A stretch of DNA of 12,585 nucleotides. It comes from Alphaproteobacteria bacterium UBA3439 (GTDB lineage: Bacteria; Pseudomonadota; Alphaproteobacteria; Puniceispirillales; Puniceispirillaceae). This document shows, piece by piece, positions 6,610 through 12,585 of the stretch (positions are counted from its first letter, which is position 1; every line of letters begins with the position of its first letter). The stretch covers positions 12,423 to 25,007 of the forward strand of contig DFSK01000104.1 of the NCBI GenBank assembly GCA_002378605.1. The letters run 5' to 3'. The position numbers were made by a program, and so were the translations under genes. Under the pieces are notes generated by a model, which had not been told where the DNA came from, made no database searches, and was given only the letters and a program-made list of their open reading frames with translations.

Positions 6610-8016
6610 ATGCAAAAAACATTCATTGGAACGCAATTACGCCAGCTCCGACGCGAAAAAGGCCAGACACAGGTTGAAATGGGGCGCGTACTTGGGGTCA
6701 GCGCCGCCTATATTAATCTTCTGGAAAAAAACCAACGAAGCCTATCGGTTTCAATTTTGATGGCCTTGGCAGATAACTACAATGTCGATTGGCGCGATGT
6801 TGTGATGGATAAAAGCGCAAATCTGCTATCTGACTTGCGCAACGCAATGCAGGACCCCCTATTTGCAGCAAGACAACCCGATCTTCAAGAAATGCGGGCC
6901 GCGGTCGATCATGCGCCATCGCTTGTCCAGAATTTCCTAAGACTTCACCAAAGCCATCGCACGGCCATGGATAATGTAATGAAATTTGGCAATGAACGCA
7001 TGCCAACCGAGTTGCTGACCGCCTCACCTGAGGCAATCATTCACGACTTTTTTCGAGATCATTTCAATTATTTTGATGTCCTCGAACAAGCCGCCGAAGC
7101 ACTGAGACGCGAACAGCCAAGCCAGCCATATGAAATGCAAAGCATGCTTCAACAGAGGCTTCTTAGCAAACATGGCATCATTGTTGAGACACAGCCTGTT
7201 GAAAAAATGAGAGATTCACTGCGGATTTTTGATGCTGAAGCTGGCATTATTAAACTTTCCGAGGCCTTGGATTATCAAAACCGCACATTTCAGCTAGCCC
7301 ATATTCTATGTTTTGTTGAGTCTGAAACCATCTTAAACGACATCACATCCGACAGTAATTTCGAATCACAACGCGCCCTTGCACGCTGTCATGTTGAACT
7401 TGCAAACTATTTCGCGGCGGCTCTATTGATGCCCTATGACGCTTTCCATGCGATGGCAGAGCAAAGCAAATATGACATTGACCGAATGGCCTCGGCCTTT
7501 GCCGTTTCATTCGAACAGGTCTGCCAGCGTTTAACCACCTTGCAACGCGAGACCAAACGCGGGGTTCCCTTTTTCTTTCTGCGGGTTGATAAAGCTGGCA
7601 ATGTCACAAAGCGTTTTAATGCCACGAGCTTTAACATCGCCGAACATGGCGGATCATGCCCGGTTTGGAATTTGCACACGGCGTTTCGAACGCCCGGGGT
7701 TATTCTGCCACAATATGTGGAACTAACCGATGGCGAGAAATTTTTCACGCTGGCACGAACCACTGAACGTCCGGTTTTCTCAATGCAGACCCAAGACCGC
7801 CGATTGGCGATATCGCTTGGTTGCGATATCAAACATGCAAGTAAATTGATCTATACATCGGCTTTTCCAAAACCAGCCAATGACGCCTTCAGCAAGATCG
7901 GCATTAACTGTCATCTATGCCTTAGACATAACTGCTCACAACGGGCGCATGATCCGCTATTCATTGAACTCAATACCGACACAACAAGGCGTGGTGAAAC
8001 CCGCTATGAGAGTTAA
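6610..8016 (+). CDS. XRE/ScfR-type (RamB-like) transcriptional regulator, short-chain acyl-CoA family
   Basis: 468 residues, the usual length for this family. An N-terminal Cro/C1 helix-turn-helix occupies about residues 8-62, with TQVEMGRVLGVSAAYINLLE as its core. The middle (about 180-300) matches the ImmA/IrrE-like region. The C-terminal DUF2083/ScfR domain starts around GGSCPVWNLHTAFRTPG (348-363) and ends with C434, C437 and C442 in the pattern CxxCxxxxC, with C350 and C405 nearby. Relatives (RamB and the short-chain fatty acyl-CoA regulators) control acetate, propionate and glyoxylate metabolism, so acyl-CoA or its derivatives are likely ligands. The ImmA-type zinc motif is degraded: H231 is present, but the HExxH position reads HILCF, so peptidase activity is not expected. 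GGAG (6596-6599) lies 10 bases before the ATG. Divergence from a glyoxylate aminotransferase supports a role in C2 metabolism. Confidence 0.88.
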   Translation: MQKTFIGTQLRQLRREKGQTQVEMGRVLGVSAAYINLLEKNQRSLSVSILMALADNYNVDWRDVVMDKSANLLSDLRNAMQDPLFAARQPDLQEMRAAVDHAPSLVQNFLRLHQSHRTAMDNVMKFGNERMPTELLTASPEAIIHDFFRDHFNYFDVLEQAAEALRREQPSQPYEMQSMLQQRLLSKHGIIVETQPVEKMRDSLRIFDAEAGIIKLSEALDYQNRTFQLAHILCFVESETILNDITSDSNFESQRALARCHVELANYFAAALLMPYDAFHAMAEQSKYDIDRMASAFAVSFEQVCQRLTTLQRETKRGVPFFFLRVDKAGNVTKRFNATSFNIAEHGGSCPVWNLHTAFRTPGVILPQYVELTDGEKFFTLARTTERPVFSMQTQDRRLAISLGCDIKHASKLIYTSAFPKPANDAFSKIGINCHLCLRHNCSQRAHDPLFIELNTDTTRRGETRYES

Positions 8017-8217
8017 TTTTGCCGGATTTGGGTGCTGCGTTAAACCAGATGTTTAATTGTCCTTGTCGCAATCATCCTTTGTCTGTCCAGACCGTTTCAG
8101 CCAAACCGCAGCAGAACAACCGAAATCATGCTTTTATCGCCACAAGCCGAAATTTCATGTTATTTTGCCATTCGCGAAACATAATCGCATAACGCCCAAC
8201 GATTGCAGGACACCGAT

Positions 8218-8418
8218 TTGTCGCAAGATTATGACATCAACGAGGTGATTGAGATGGCCTTGTCCGACCATACCAGCTTTGGCGATATCGAAAAGCTGTA
8301 TGGGCTTAGTGCGGATGATGTAAAGCGGATTATGCGCCAAAATCTGAAACGCGGCAGCTATGAAGCCTGGCGGCGGCGTGTCCGCAAATTTTCAGACCGG
8401 CGCGAACATTACAAATAG
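8218..8418 (+). CDS. DUF2805 / TIGR03643-family small protein
   Basis: A 66-residue protein with the conserved pattern of the DUF2805 family: an early helix (INEVIEMALSDHTSFGDIEK), then YGLSADDVKRIMRQNLK, then SYEAWRRRVR. The first two parts look like a helix-turn-helix of the kind that reads DNA (D/E-rich helix, GLS turn, basic second helix), and the C-terminus is strongly basic. Nucleic-acid binding is therefore a reasonable inference, but no function is established to my knowledge. The frame is open from a TTG at 8203. I chose the TTG at 8218 because AGGA (8207-8210) lies 7 bases upstream and the length then fits the family. The preceding 201 bases (8017-8217) hold no gene that I can support. 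The gene converges on the small minus-strand gene at 8457-8672. Confidence 0.75.
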   Translation: MSQDYDINEVIEMALSDHTSFGDIEKLYGLSADDVKRIMRQNLKRGSYEAWRRRVRKFSDRREHYK

Positions 8419-8456
8419 CCCACACCGGTTTAAAAACCGTAAATTGGCTAGAAAGC

Positions 8457-8672
8457 CTAATCTAAGCGTCCATCTTTATAGGCTAGCCACAATTCATGCA
8501 GCATTTCTTCGGCTTCTTCGTTCGACAGGAATTGGGGCTTTTCCTCGAAGCTGCTAAAGACCTTTCCGACAAATTCCTCGGCGGAATTCGAGCTTGGCAA
8601 AAACATCTCTGCCTTATGCAGAAAAATATGTAGATCAGTTGCCCATTTTTTTACTTCCTGATTTAAAATCAT
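8457..8672 (-). CDS. Small acidic protein of unknown function (71 aa)
   Basis: Not recognised. The sequence is helical and acidic, with two amphipathic stretches (QEVKKWATDLHIFLHKAEMFL near the start and NEEAEEMLHELWLAYKDGRLD at the end) and no cysteine, signal peptide or membrane segment. GGGGGA (8682-8677) lies just upstream; counting from it, the ATG at 8672 has a 4-base spacing and the adjacent ATG at 8675 only one base. The frame also opens at a TTG (8684) that lacks a binding site. The stop of the SulP gene is 58 bases upstream on the same strand, so it may be the last gene of that transcript. The bounded frame, binding site and operon position support a real gene, but it is short and unconfirmed. 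Confidence 0.5.
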   Translation of the reverse strand: MILNQEVKKWATDLHIFLHKAEMFLPSSNSAEEFVGKVFSSFEEKPQFLSNEEAEEMLHELWLAYKDGRLD

Positions 8673-8730
8673 CATATCCCCCAATTAAGACCAGATTGTC
8701 ATGCAATCATGGGCAAGATTGGGCGACAAA

Positions 8731-10347
8731 TCAATGTTTGCTGTCAAGGATGCCAAGCTTTACGCCATAGTCAACCGCGATGCCGTAATCTGGGTCATCG
8801 TCACTATCGACCATCAACTGCCCCGATTTGGATAAAAGCCGGTGACAATCACGGGTAAGATGGCGAAGCAATAACGTCTTTCCAGCGGCATCATATTTTG
8901 CGGCAACATCTTCGATGGCCTGCAATGCCGATTGGTCAACGACGCGCGATGCCGAAAAATCAATAATCACCTTACCAGGGTCATTTTTGATGTCGAATAA
9001 TTCATGGAAACTGGCGATCGAGCCAAAAAATAGCGGGCCTTGGATATCATAGACCAAAGCACCGGCTTCGCGAACCGATGGGCGGGTCGAAGCATCAATC
9101 CGCTTGGCAGCATTCCACGCATAAACCAGCGCCGACATGATCACGCCAACGACAACTGCAACCGCCAAATCTTCCGCAACCGTGACGCAGGTCACAACAA
9201 TCGTCACCAGCGCATCCGCGCGGGGCACGATCAGCAAGCTTTTAAGTGAATTCCACGCAAATGTGCCAATAACCACCATAAACATCACGCCGGTCAGCGC
9301 CGCAATCGGAATCATCTCGATCACCGGACCGGTATAGAGAATAAAACATAATAAAAACAATGCCGCGACAATGCCTGAAATGCGGCTCCGGCCACCCGAT
9401 TTCACATTGATCATCGACTGGCCAATCATCGCACAGCCACCCATGCCGCCAAAAAAGCCCGTGCACAGATTGGCCGCGCCCTGCGCCAAACATTCCTGTG
9501 ATGCACCGCCGCGTTGATTGGTCATTTCGCCAACAAGATTCAGCGTCAGCAGGCTTTCAATCAACCCGATGGCCGACAGGATCAAGGCATAGGGGAAAAT
9601 GATCATTAAGGTTTCAATTGTCATTGGCACCATCGGGATCGCAAAGCTTGGCAAACCGCCCGATAGGCTGGCAAGGTCGCCAACACGCTGCACATCAAGA
9701 TCAAACCCAAGAACAACAGCCGTCACAACACCAATAGCAAGCAAAGGCGCGGGTACAAGGCGGGTCAGACGCGGCGTTACCCAGATCAAAACCATTGTTG
9801 CGACAACCAACCCGCAAGTCAGAATTAACGCTTCACCCGACAACCAGTCACTTTGTCCAGCACTGTTGGTGATTTTGAATTGATCAATCTGCGCAAGGCC
9901 AATCACAATGGCCAATCCATTTACAAAACCAAGCATCACCGGGTGCGGCACCATGCGGATGAATTTCCCCCATCGCATAACACCGGCAAATAGCTGCAAA
10001 ATTCCCATCAAGATGACCGTTGCAAACAGATATTGAACGCCGTGTTGGGCAACAAGCGCAACCATCACCACCGCCAAAGCACCGGTTGCACCCGAGATCA
10101 TTCCCGGCCGCCCGCCAAAAACCGCCGTGATTAACCCAACGATAAAGGCAGCATAAAGCCCGACAAGCGGGGCAACACCCGCGACAAAGGCAAAGGCAAT
10201 CGCTTCGGGAACCAATGCCAGCGAAACCGTTAAACCAGACAGCACATCCAGATTTATTTGACGAAGACTTAGACGTTGCGGGGAATTGGTATCATGCGCG
10301 GTTCCAAGCAAAAGCTGCGGTAACCGAGAAAAAAAACTAGGGCGCAA
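8731..10347 (-). CDS. SulP (SLC26-like) inorganic anion transporter with C-terminal STAS domain
   Basis: 538 residues, typical of bacterial SulP proteins. Residues about 30-412 hold the membrane domain, with the signature region SLALVPEAIAFAFVAGVAPL (42-61) followed by GLYAAFIVGLITAVFGGRPGMISGATGA. The C-terminal STAS domain (about 428-538) has VIIDFSASRVVDQSAL (460-475), in which S473 matches the position phosphorylated in anti-anti-sigma STAS proteins. SulP transporters carry sulfate, bicarbonate, molybdate or dicarboxylates across the inner membrane; the substrate cannot be assigned here, and the closeness to BicA-type or sulfate-type members needs a tree. The start is a TTG at 10347, with only a weak GAG 6 bases upstream. 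The gene follows the nitrile hydratase accessory gene by 139 bases on the same strand without an obvious terminator, so read-through is possible. Confidence 0.88.
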   Translation of the reverse strand: MRPSFFSRLPQLLLGTAHDTNSPQRLSLRQINLDVLSGLTVSLALVPEAIAFAFVAGVAPLVGLYAAFIVGLITAVFGGRPGMISGATGALAVVMVALVAQHGVQYLFATVILMGILQLFAGVMRWGKFIRMVPHPVMLGFVNGLAIVIGLAQIDQFKITNSAGQSDWLSGEALILTCGLVVATMVLIWVTPRLTRLVPAPLLAIGVVTAVVLGFDLDVQRVGDLASLSGGLPSFAIPMVPMTIETLMIIFPYALILSAIGLIESLLTLNLVGEMTNQRGGASQECLAQGAANLCTGFFGGMGGCAMIGQSMINVKSGGRSRISGIVAALFLLCFILYTGPVIEMIPIAALTGVMFMVVIGTFAWNSLKSLLIVPRADALVTIVVTCVTVAEDLAVAVVVGVIMSALVYAWNAAKRIDASTRPSVREAGALVYDIQGPLFFGSIASFHELFDIKNDPGKVIIDFSASRVVDQSALQAIEDVAAKYDAAGKTLLLRHLTRDCHRLLSKSGQLMVDSDDDPDYGIAVDYGVKLGILDSKH

Positions 10348-10486
10348 AAGAATCTCGCTTTTTAAACAGTGAATTTAAGCCTTATAAAGACTTTAACTGA
10401 TAAAGCCACCGCCGATATGTGGTAAAAGACATGGCTTTGATGATTTTTGCCAAAATGCCAATGGAATTTAGCTGGAAAAACCGGCT

Positions 10487-10882
10487 TTACAAATGTACTG
10501 GCTTACCATGCGGGGTTTGCAAATAGGCGTCGCGCCATTGCGCCTTAATTGATGCCAGCATCTCGGCATCGACAAGTTCTTTTTCCTGCATAAGTTCGAT
10601 TAGGGTTTGAAGCCAGATTTGATAATAATCATCACTGCCATCAAGCCCCTCACCCACACCGGTTTTGACCGTTTTTGCCGCCGCCAGATTTTCACCGAAC
10701 CGGCTTGCCCATTCTGGCCAATCAAAATAGCCGCCCTCATTCAAATGAACGGCAAGGGCAAACACTTCGGCATGCCATGGCGCGTCAAAGGCTTTTTCGG
10801 GTGATGGCTGCATCGCCGCCGCGCCAGCTTCCCCCTTTTCCATCATTTGAAATTTTGGGTCTTTTGGCAATTGTCCGGTCAT
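10487..10882 (-). CDS. Nitrile hydratase accessory protein
   Basis: 131 residues resembling the N-terminal part of nitrile hydratase beta subunits. It shares with the adjacent beta subunit the spaced pattern P-W-H at residues 35-37 (33-35 in beta), then R-F-x-E-N-L-x-x-A, Y-Y-x-x-W-L-x-x-L, and a final K-x-x-V-x-x-E. Small third proteins of this kind (NHase activator/accessory proteins encoded after the beta gene) help mature the enzyme, for cobalt enzymes by helping load the metal into the alpha subunit. The ATG overlaps the stop of the beta gene in an ATGA (10882-10879), indicating translational coupling and a stoichiometric partner. Ser/Gly-rich and Lys-rich termini are unremarkable. Confidence 0.87.
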   Translation of the reverse strand: MTGQLPKDPKFQMMEKGEAGAAAMQPSPEKAFDAPWHAEVFALAVHLNEGGYFDWPEWASRFGENLAAAKTVKTGVGEGLDGSDDYYQIWLQTLIELMQEKELVDAEMLASIKAQWRDAYLQTPHGKPVHL

Positions 10883-11571
10883 GTCAATGGTTCAAGATAG
10901 CTTTGCCAGCAATCAACAATCACAACGTCGCCAGCGTGGCCATCGGGCCATAGATCGGCGCTGGAAAATTCAACCGAATAAAGCGGCTCAGGACATTCAC
11001 CCAGAAAATGCGCGTTGCTGTTCGGCAATACATGATGGCCATGATAAAACAGGATCACACCAATTTTATCGGCTGCATAATGCGGCAATCTCGTATGGCC
11101 TGGCATTTGCCGCTTGGTAGCATCAGGCAATCGTGTTCGCACTTTTTGCCCTTCTTGAAATAATGGCTTTGCTATCTCCGGACGCGAGGCCTTGGCACCT
11201 GCTGCCAACATCGCCAACACCCGATCAGCACCAAGCGCCGCAGCATGAAGCGGCTGTTTTGGGCCAGATGGTAATCCATTGATGATTTCTTCACGCGTAA
11301 CAAACCCTTTGGCAACAAACAGATTGGTCAATGCAGCAAGCCATTTTTCATAATAGCTAAAAGACTGATAATCTGCTTTGGGCAGATTTTCCCGCCAAAA
11401 TCGTGACGTATCAATGCTCCACGCCCCCATCGCCCCGCCAGCAACGGTTAGCCCCAAAACGCGCTTGTGCCACGGTTTGGCAAATATTGGGTCATCTGGC
11501 TTGTCGGGCATGATTGGCCCTGCCGGATCACCACCCATATCATGATGCGGTTTCATCTTACAGCCAGTCAT
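10879..11571 (-). CDS. nthB: Nitrile hydratase subunit beta
   Basis: 230 residues with the beta-subunit layout. An HDMGG motif near the start (residues 10-14) is followed by an N-terminal helical domain with WSIDTSRFWRENL (51-63) and YYEKWLAALTNLF (73-85). The C-terminal beta-barrel has GHTRLPHY (158-165), HGHHVLPNSNA (178-188) and PLYSVEFSSADLW (196-208). R57 and R161 correspond to the two arginines (Arg52 and Arg157 in characterised enzymes) that hydrogen-bond the oxidised cysteine ligands of alpha. With alpha it forms the enzyme that hydrates nitriles to amides in the cytoplasm. The frame is open further upstream (to 11628), but the ATG at 11571 is chosen because it overlaps the alpha stop as ATGA (11571-11568), the same arrangement as at the beta/accessory junction. 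Confidence 0.92.
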   Translation of the reverse strand: MTGCKMKPHHDMGGDPAGPIMPDKPDDPIFAKPWHKRVLGLTVAGGAMGAWSIDTSRFWRENLPKADYQSFSYYEKWLAALTNLFVAKGFVTREEIINGLPSGPKQPLHAAALGADRVLAMLAAGAKASRPEIAKPLFQEGQKVRTRLPDATKRQMPGHTRLPHYAADKIGVILFYHGHHVLPNSNAHFLGECPEPLYSVEFSSADLWPDGHAGDVVIVDCWQSYLEPLT

Positions 11572-12191
11572 GTCTTGGCCGGGGGCTGCGGCAAGCCGGT
11601 GCCGATCATCGCATTGCGGTTTACCCATAAAGCCAGTTCGCTTTCGTCAAGGCCGTGGCTTTGCGCGGGCTGCATTGGCAATACCAGATATCGGATTTCG
11701 GCGGTTGAGTCCCAAACACGGATCTTTTGCTCAGGCGGGATTATGACGCCAAATTCGGCCAAAACCTGTCTTGGTTCACGCACCGCACGACTGCGATAGG
11801 CATCGGATTTATACCATGCTGGCGGCACGCCCAAAACCGGCCATGGATAACAGCTGCATAAGGTGCAAACGACAAGATTATGGCAATCGGGCGTGTTTTC
11901 CACCACGACAATATGTTCACCTTGCCGCCCACCAAAACCAAGGTCAGACAAAATACCGTCGGTATTATTGACAAGCTGCGCCTTGAATGCCGGATCAGAC
12001 CAAGCGCGTGCGATCAACCCGGCGCCAATTTGCGGGCCGATATGATGTTCATACCGGTCGATTATCGCATCAACTGCCGCCGGATCAATTAGTCCCTTTT
12101 GCACCAAAATTGTCTCAAGCGCCTTGACCCGCAGCGCAGGCTCGCTTGGCAACAGAGAATGGGCATCTTCATCATGGTGATCGTGGGGCAT
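11568..12191 (-). CDS. nthA: Nitrile hydratase subunit alpha, cobalt type
   Basis: 207 residues. The metal-binding loop is VVCTLCSCYPWPVLGVPPAW, with ligands C109, C112 and C114. The residue after the first cysteine is Thr and the residue after the last is Tyr, as in cobalt-type enzymes; iron-type enzymes have Ser and usually Thr. In the family, C112 and C114 are oxidised to sulfinic and sulfenic acids and claw the metal with backbone amides. The N-terminus (MPHDHHDEDAH) is rich in His and Asp, common in Co-type alpha subunits. The protein hydrates R-CN to R-CONH2 together with beta. AGGA lies 8 bases before the ATG. It is the first gene of the alpha-beta-accessory operon. No amidase gene and no cobalt transporter gene is seen in the window. 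Confidence 0.95.
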   Translation of the reverse strand: MPHDHHDEDAHSLLPSEPALRVKALETILVQKGLIDPAAVDAIIDRYEHHIGPQIGAGLIARAWSDPAFKAQLVNNTDGILSDLGFGGRQGEHIVVVENTPDCHNLVVCTLCSCYPWPVLGVPPAWYKSDAYRSRAVREPRQVLAEFGVIIPPEQKIRVWDSTAEIRYLVLPMQPAQSHGLDESELALWVNRNAMIGTGLPQPPAKT

Positions 12192-12271
12192 GAAAAAATC
12201 CTAGCATCTGAATTTGCAGCAAGTCCAGAAATGAAAAGACGCCAAAGCTGAAAAACCAATCACGAAAATGC

Positions 12272-12301
12272 TTTATCTTGCCTGCTTGGCAAAACCGTCA
12301 A
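12272..12301 (-). promoter_or_regulatory. Candidate promoter of the nitrile hydratase operon with a dyad in its spacer
   Basis: On the minus strand TTGACG (12301-12296) matches the -35 consensus at five of six positions, and GATAAA (12277-12272) matches the -10 at four, 18 bases apart. The spacer contains a perfect inverted repeat TTGCC-TGCTT-GGCAA (12278-12292). A start near 12265 would give a leader of about 75 bases before the alpha gene. MerR-type activators bind dyads between -35 and -10 boxes, usually with 19-20 base spacers, so this placement is suggestive only. Confidence 0.45.
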
Positions 12302-12313
12302 AAACTATATGGT
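12286..12313 (+). promoter_or_regulatory. Candidate promoter of the SDR gene, overlapping the nitrile hydratase promoter
   Basis: TTGGCA (12286-12291) and TATGGT (12308-12313) are 16 bases apart, matching consensus at five and four of six positions. The -35 box falls inside the dyad at 12278-12292. The implied start near 12320 leaves about 60 bases of leader, which contains a short hairpin CGGC-TTTTCC-GCCG (12330-12343). Confidence 0.35.
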
Positions 12314-12380
12314 ATTTTTTATCATCATTCGGCTTTTCCGCCGATAATAACAATAGATAACAGTAATTATAGGTGCGTAA

Positions 12381-12585
12381 ATGCAAGCGAGACTCGACGG
12401 GCGTAACGCCATCATCACCGGCGGCAGCGCCGGTATTGGCAAAGCCATTGCCAAAAATTTTCTGACTTCAGGTGCCAATGTCGCAATTGTGGCACGGCGG
12501 CGCGATGTTCTGGATGCAGCAAAGGCGGAAATCGAAGCCGAAGGCGCAAAAGCCGGCAGCACTGGCAAAGTCATTGCGCTATCTG
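12381..12585 (+). CDS. Short-chain dehydrogenase/reductase (SDR), N-terminal part (cut by window edge)
   Basis: An ATG at 12381, with AGGTG (12371-12375) 5 bases upstream, opens a frame that runs to the window edge (68 residues seen). It starts MQARLDGRNAIITGGSAGIG, in which TGGSAGIG fits the TGxxxGxG cofactor motif of classical SDRs. GANVAIVARRRDVLDAA follows as the second beta-alpha unit; the double Arg after the strand (ARRR) suggests NADP(H) preference. SDRs oxidise or reduce alcohols and ketones in the cytoplasm; the catalytic Ser, Tyr and Lys lie beyond the edge, so the substrate class cannot be given. The gene is divergent from the nitrile hydratase operon, with 189 bases between the two start codons. 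Confidence 0.9.
   Translation, partial: MQARLDGRNAIITGGSAGIGKAIAKNFLTSGANVAIVARRRDVLDAAKAEIEAEGAKAGSTGKVIALS

Noticed and set aside
8057..8248. 63-residue plus-strand open frame before the DUF2805 gene
   Set aside because: It overlaps the DUF2805 start in another frame, has no clear binding site and has no recognisable features.
8426..8457. Two short hairpins (CGGTTT-AA-AAACCG at 8426-8439, GGCT-AGAA-AGCC at 8446-8457) between convergent genes, as terminators
   Set aside because: The first has a two-base loop and the second only four pairs, and neither is followed by a U-run; they may contribute but cannot be called.
12305..12574. 89-residue minus-strand open frame at the right edge
   Set aside because: It is antisense to the SDR gene, which has a clear cofactor motif and ribosome binding site.
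1..12585. CRISPR arrays, insertion sequences, phage or defence genes
   Set aside because: No regularly spaced repeats, transposase, integrase, toxin-antitoxin pair or nuclease were seen on either strand.

Overview
The window reads as a piece of alphaproteobacterial chromosome. By eye the GC content is moderate (mid-40s percent). The gene set is a short-chain acyl-CoA-type XRE regulator divergent from a glyoxylate aminotransferase, a cobalt-type nitrile hydratase operon, a TSUP permease, a SulP transporter and a DUF2805 small protein. This fits a marine, SAR116-like or related lineage, but that placement is inference and the sequence alone does not prove it. I see no insertion sequence, phage gene, CRISPR array or rRNA. 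The stretch looks like ordinary, stable chromosome with metabolic and transport genes.

Layout, left to right. The 5' part of an RND-type efflux adaptor gene runs off the left edge on the minus strand (1-567). A complete tRNA-Ser(UGA) follows at 821-910, with its own promoter. A large membrane-anchored protein of unknown function lies on the minus strand (977-2716). A TSUP-family permease points away from it on the plus strand (3008-3820), behind a leader that can fold. Next come a small exported protein (3950-4390) and a NIPSNAP-like protein with an internal duplication (about 4476-5126), probably co-transcribed. A strong bidirectional terminator (5193-5253) separates these from the convergent class V aminotransferase (5278-6468, minus).

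The aminotransferase gene is divergent from a ScfR/RamB-type regulator (6610-8016, plus). They share an AT-rich gap that carries three copies of a TTTGTTAA half-site, so the regulator probably controls itself and the aminotransferase in response to acyl-CoA status. A DUF2805 small protein (8218-8418, plus) converges on a minus-strand set. Read in transcription order, that set is nitrile hydratase alpha, beta and accessory subunits (12191 to 10487, both junctions being ATGA overlaps), a SulP anion transporter with a STAS domain (10347-8731), and a 71-residue unknown protein (8672-8457). A short-chain dehydrogenase/reductase gene starts divergently from the nitrile hydratase operon at 12381 and runs off the right edge.

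Functionally, the right half suggests nitrile hydration to amides by a Co-type enzyme, with an inorganic anion transporter behind it. The middle concerns glyoxylate/amino acid exchange under acyl-CoA control. The most useful leads are the foldable TSUP leader, the half-site cluster between regulator and aminotransferase, the dyad between the divergent nitrile hydratase and SDR promoters, and the duplicated NIPSNAP-like protein. None of these amounts to a clearly new system from sequence alone. No gene-free stretch exceeds 300 bases.
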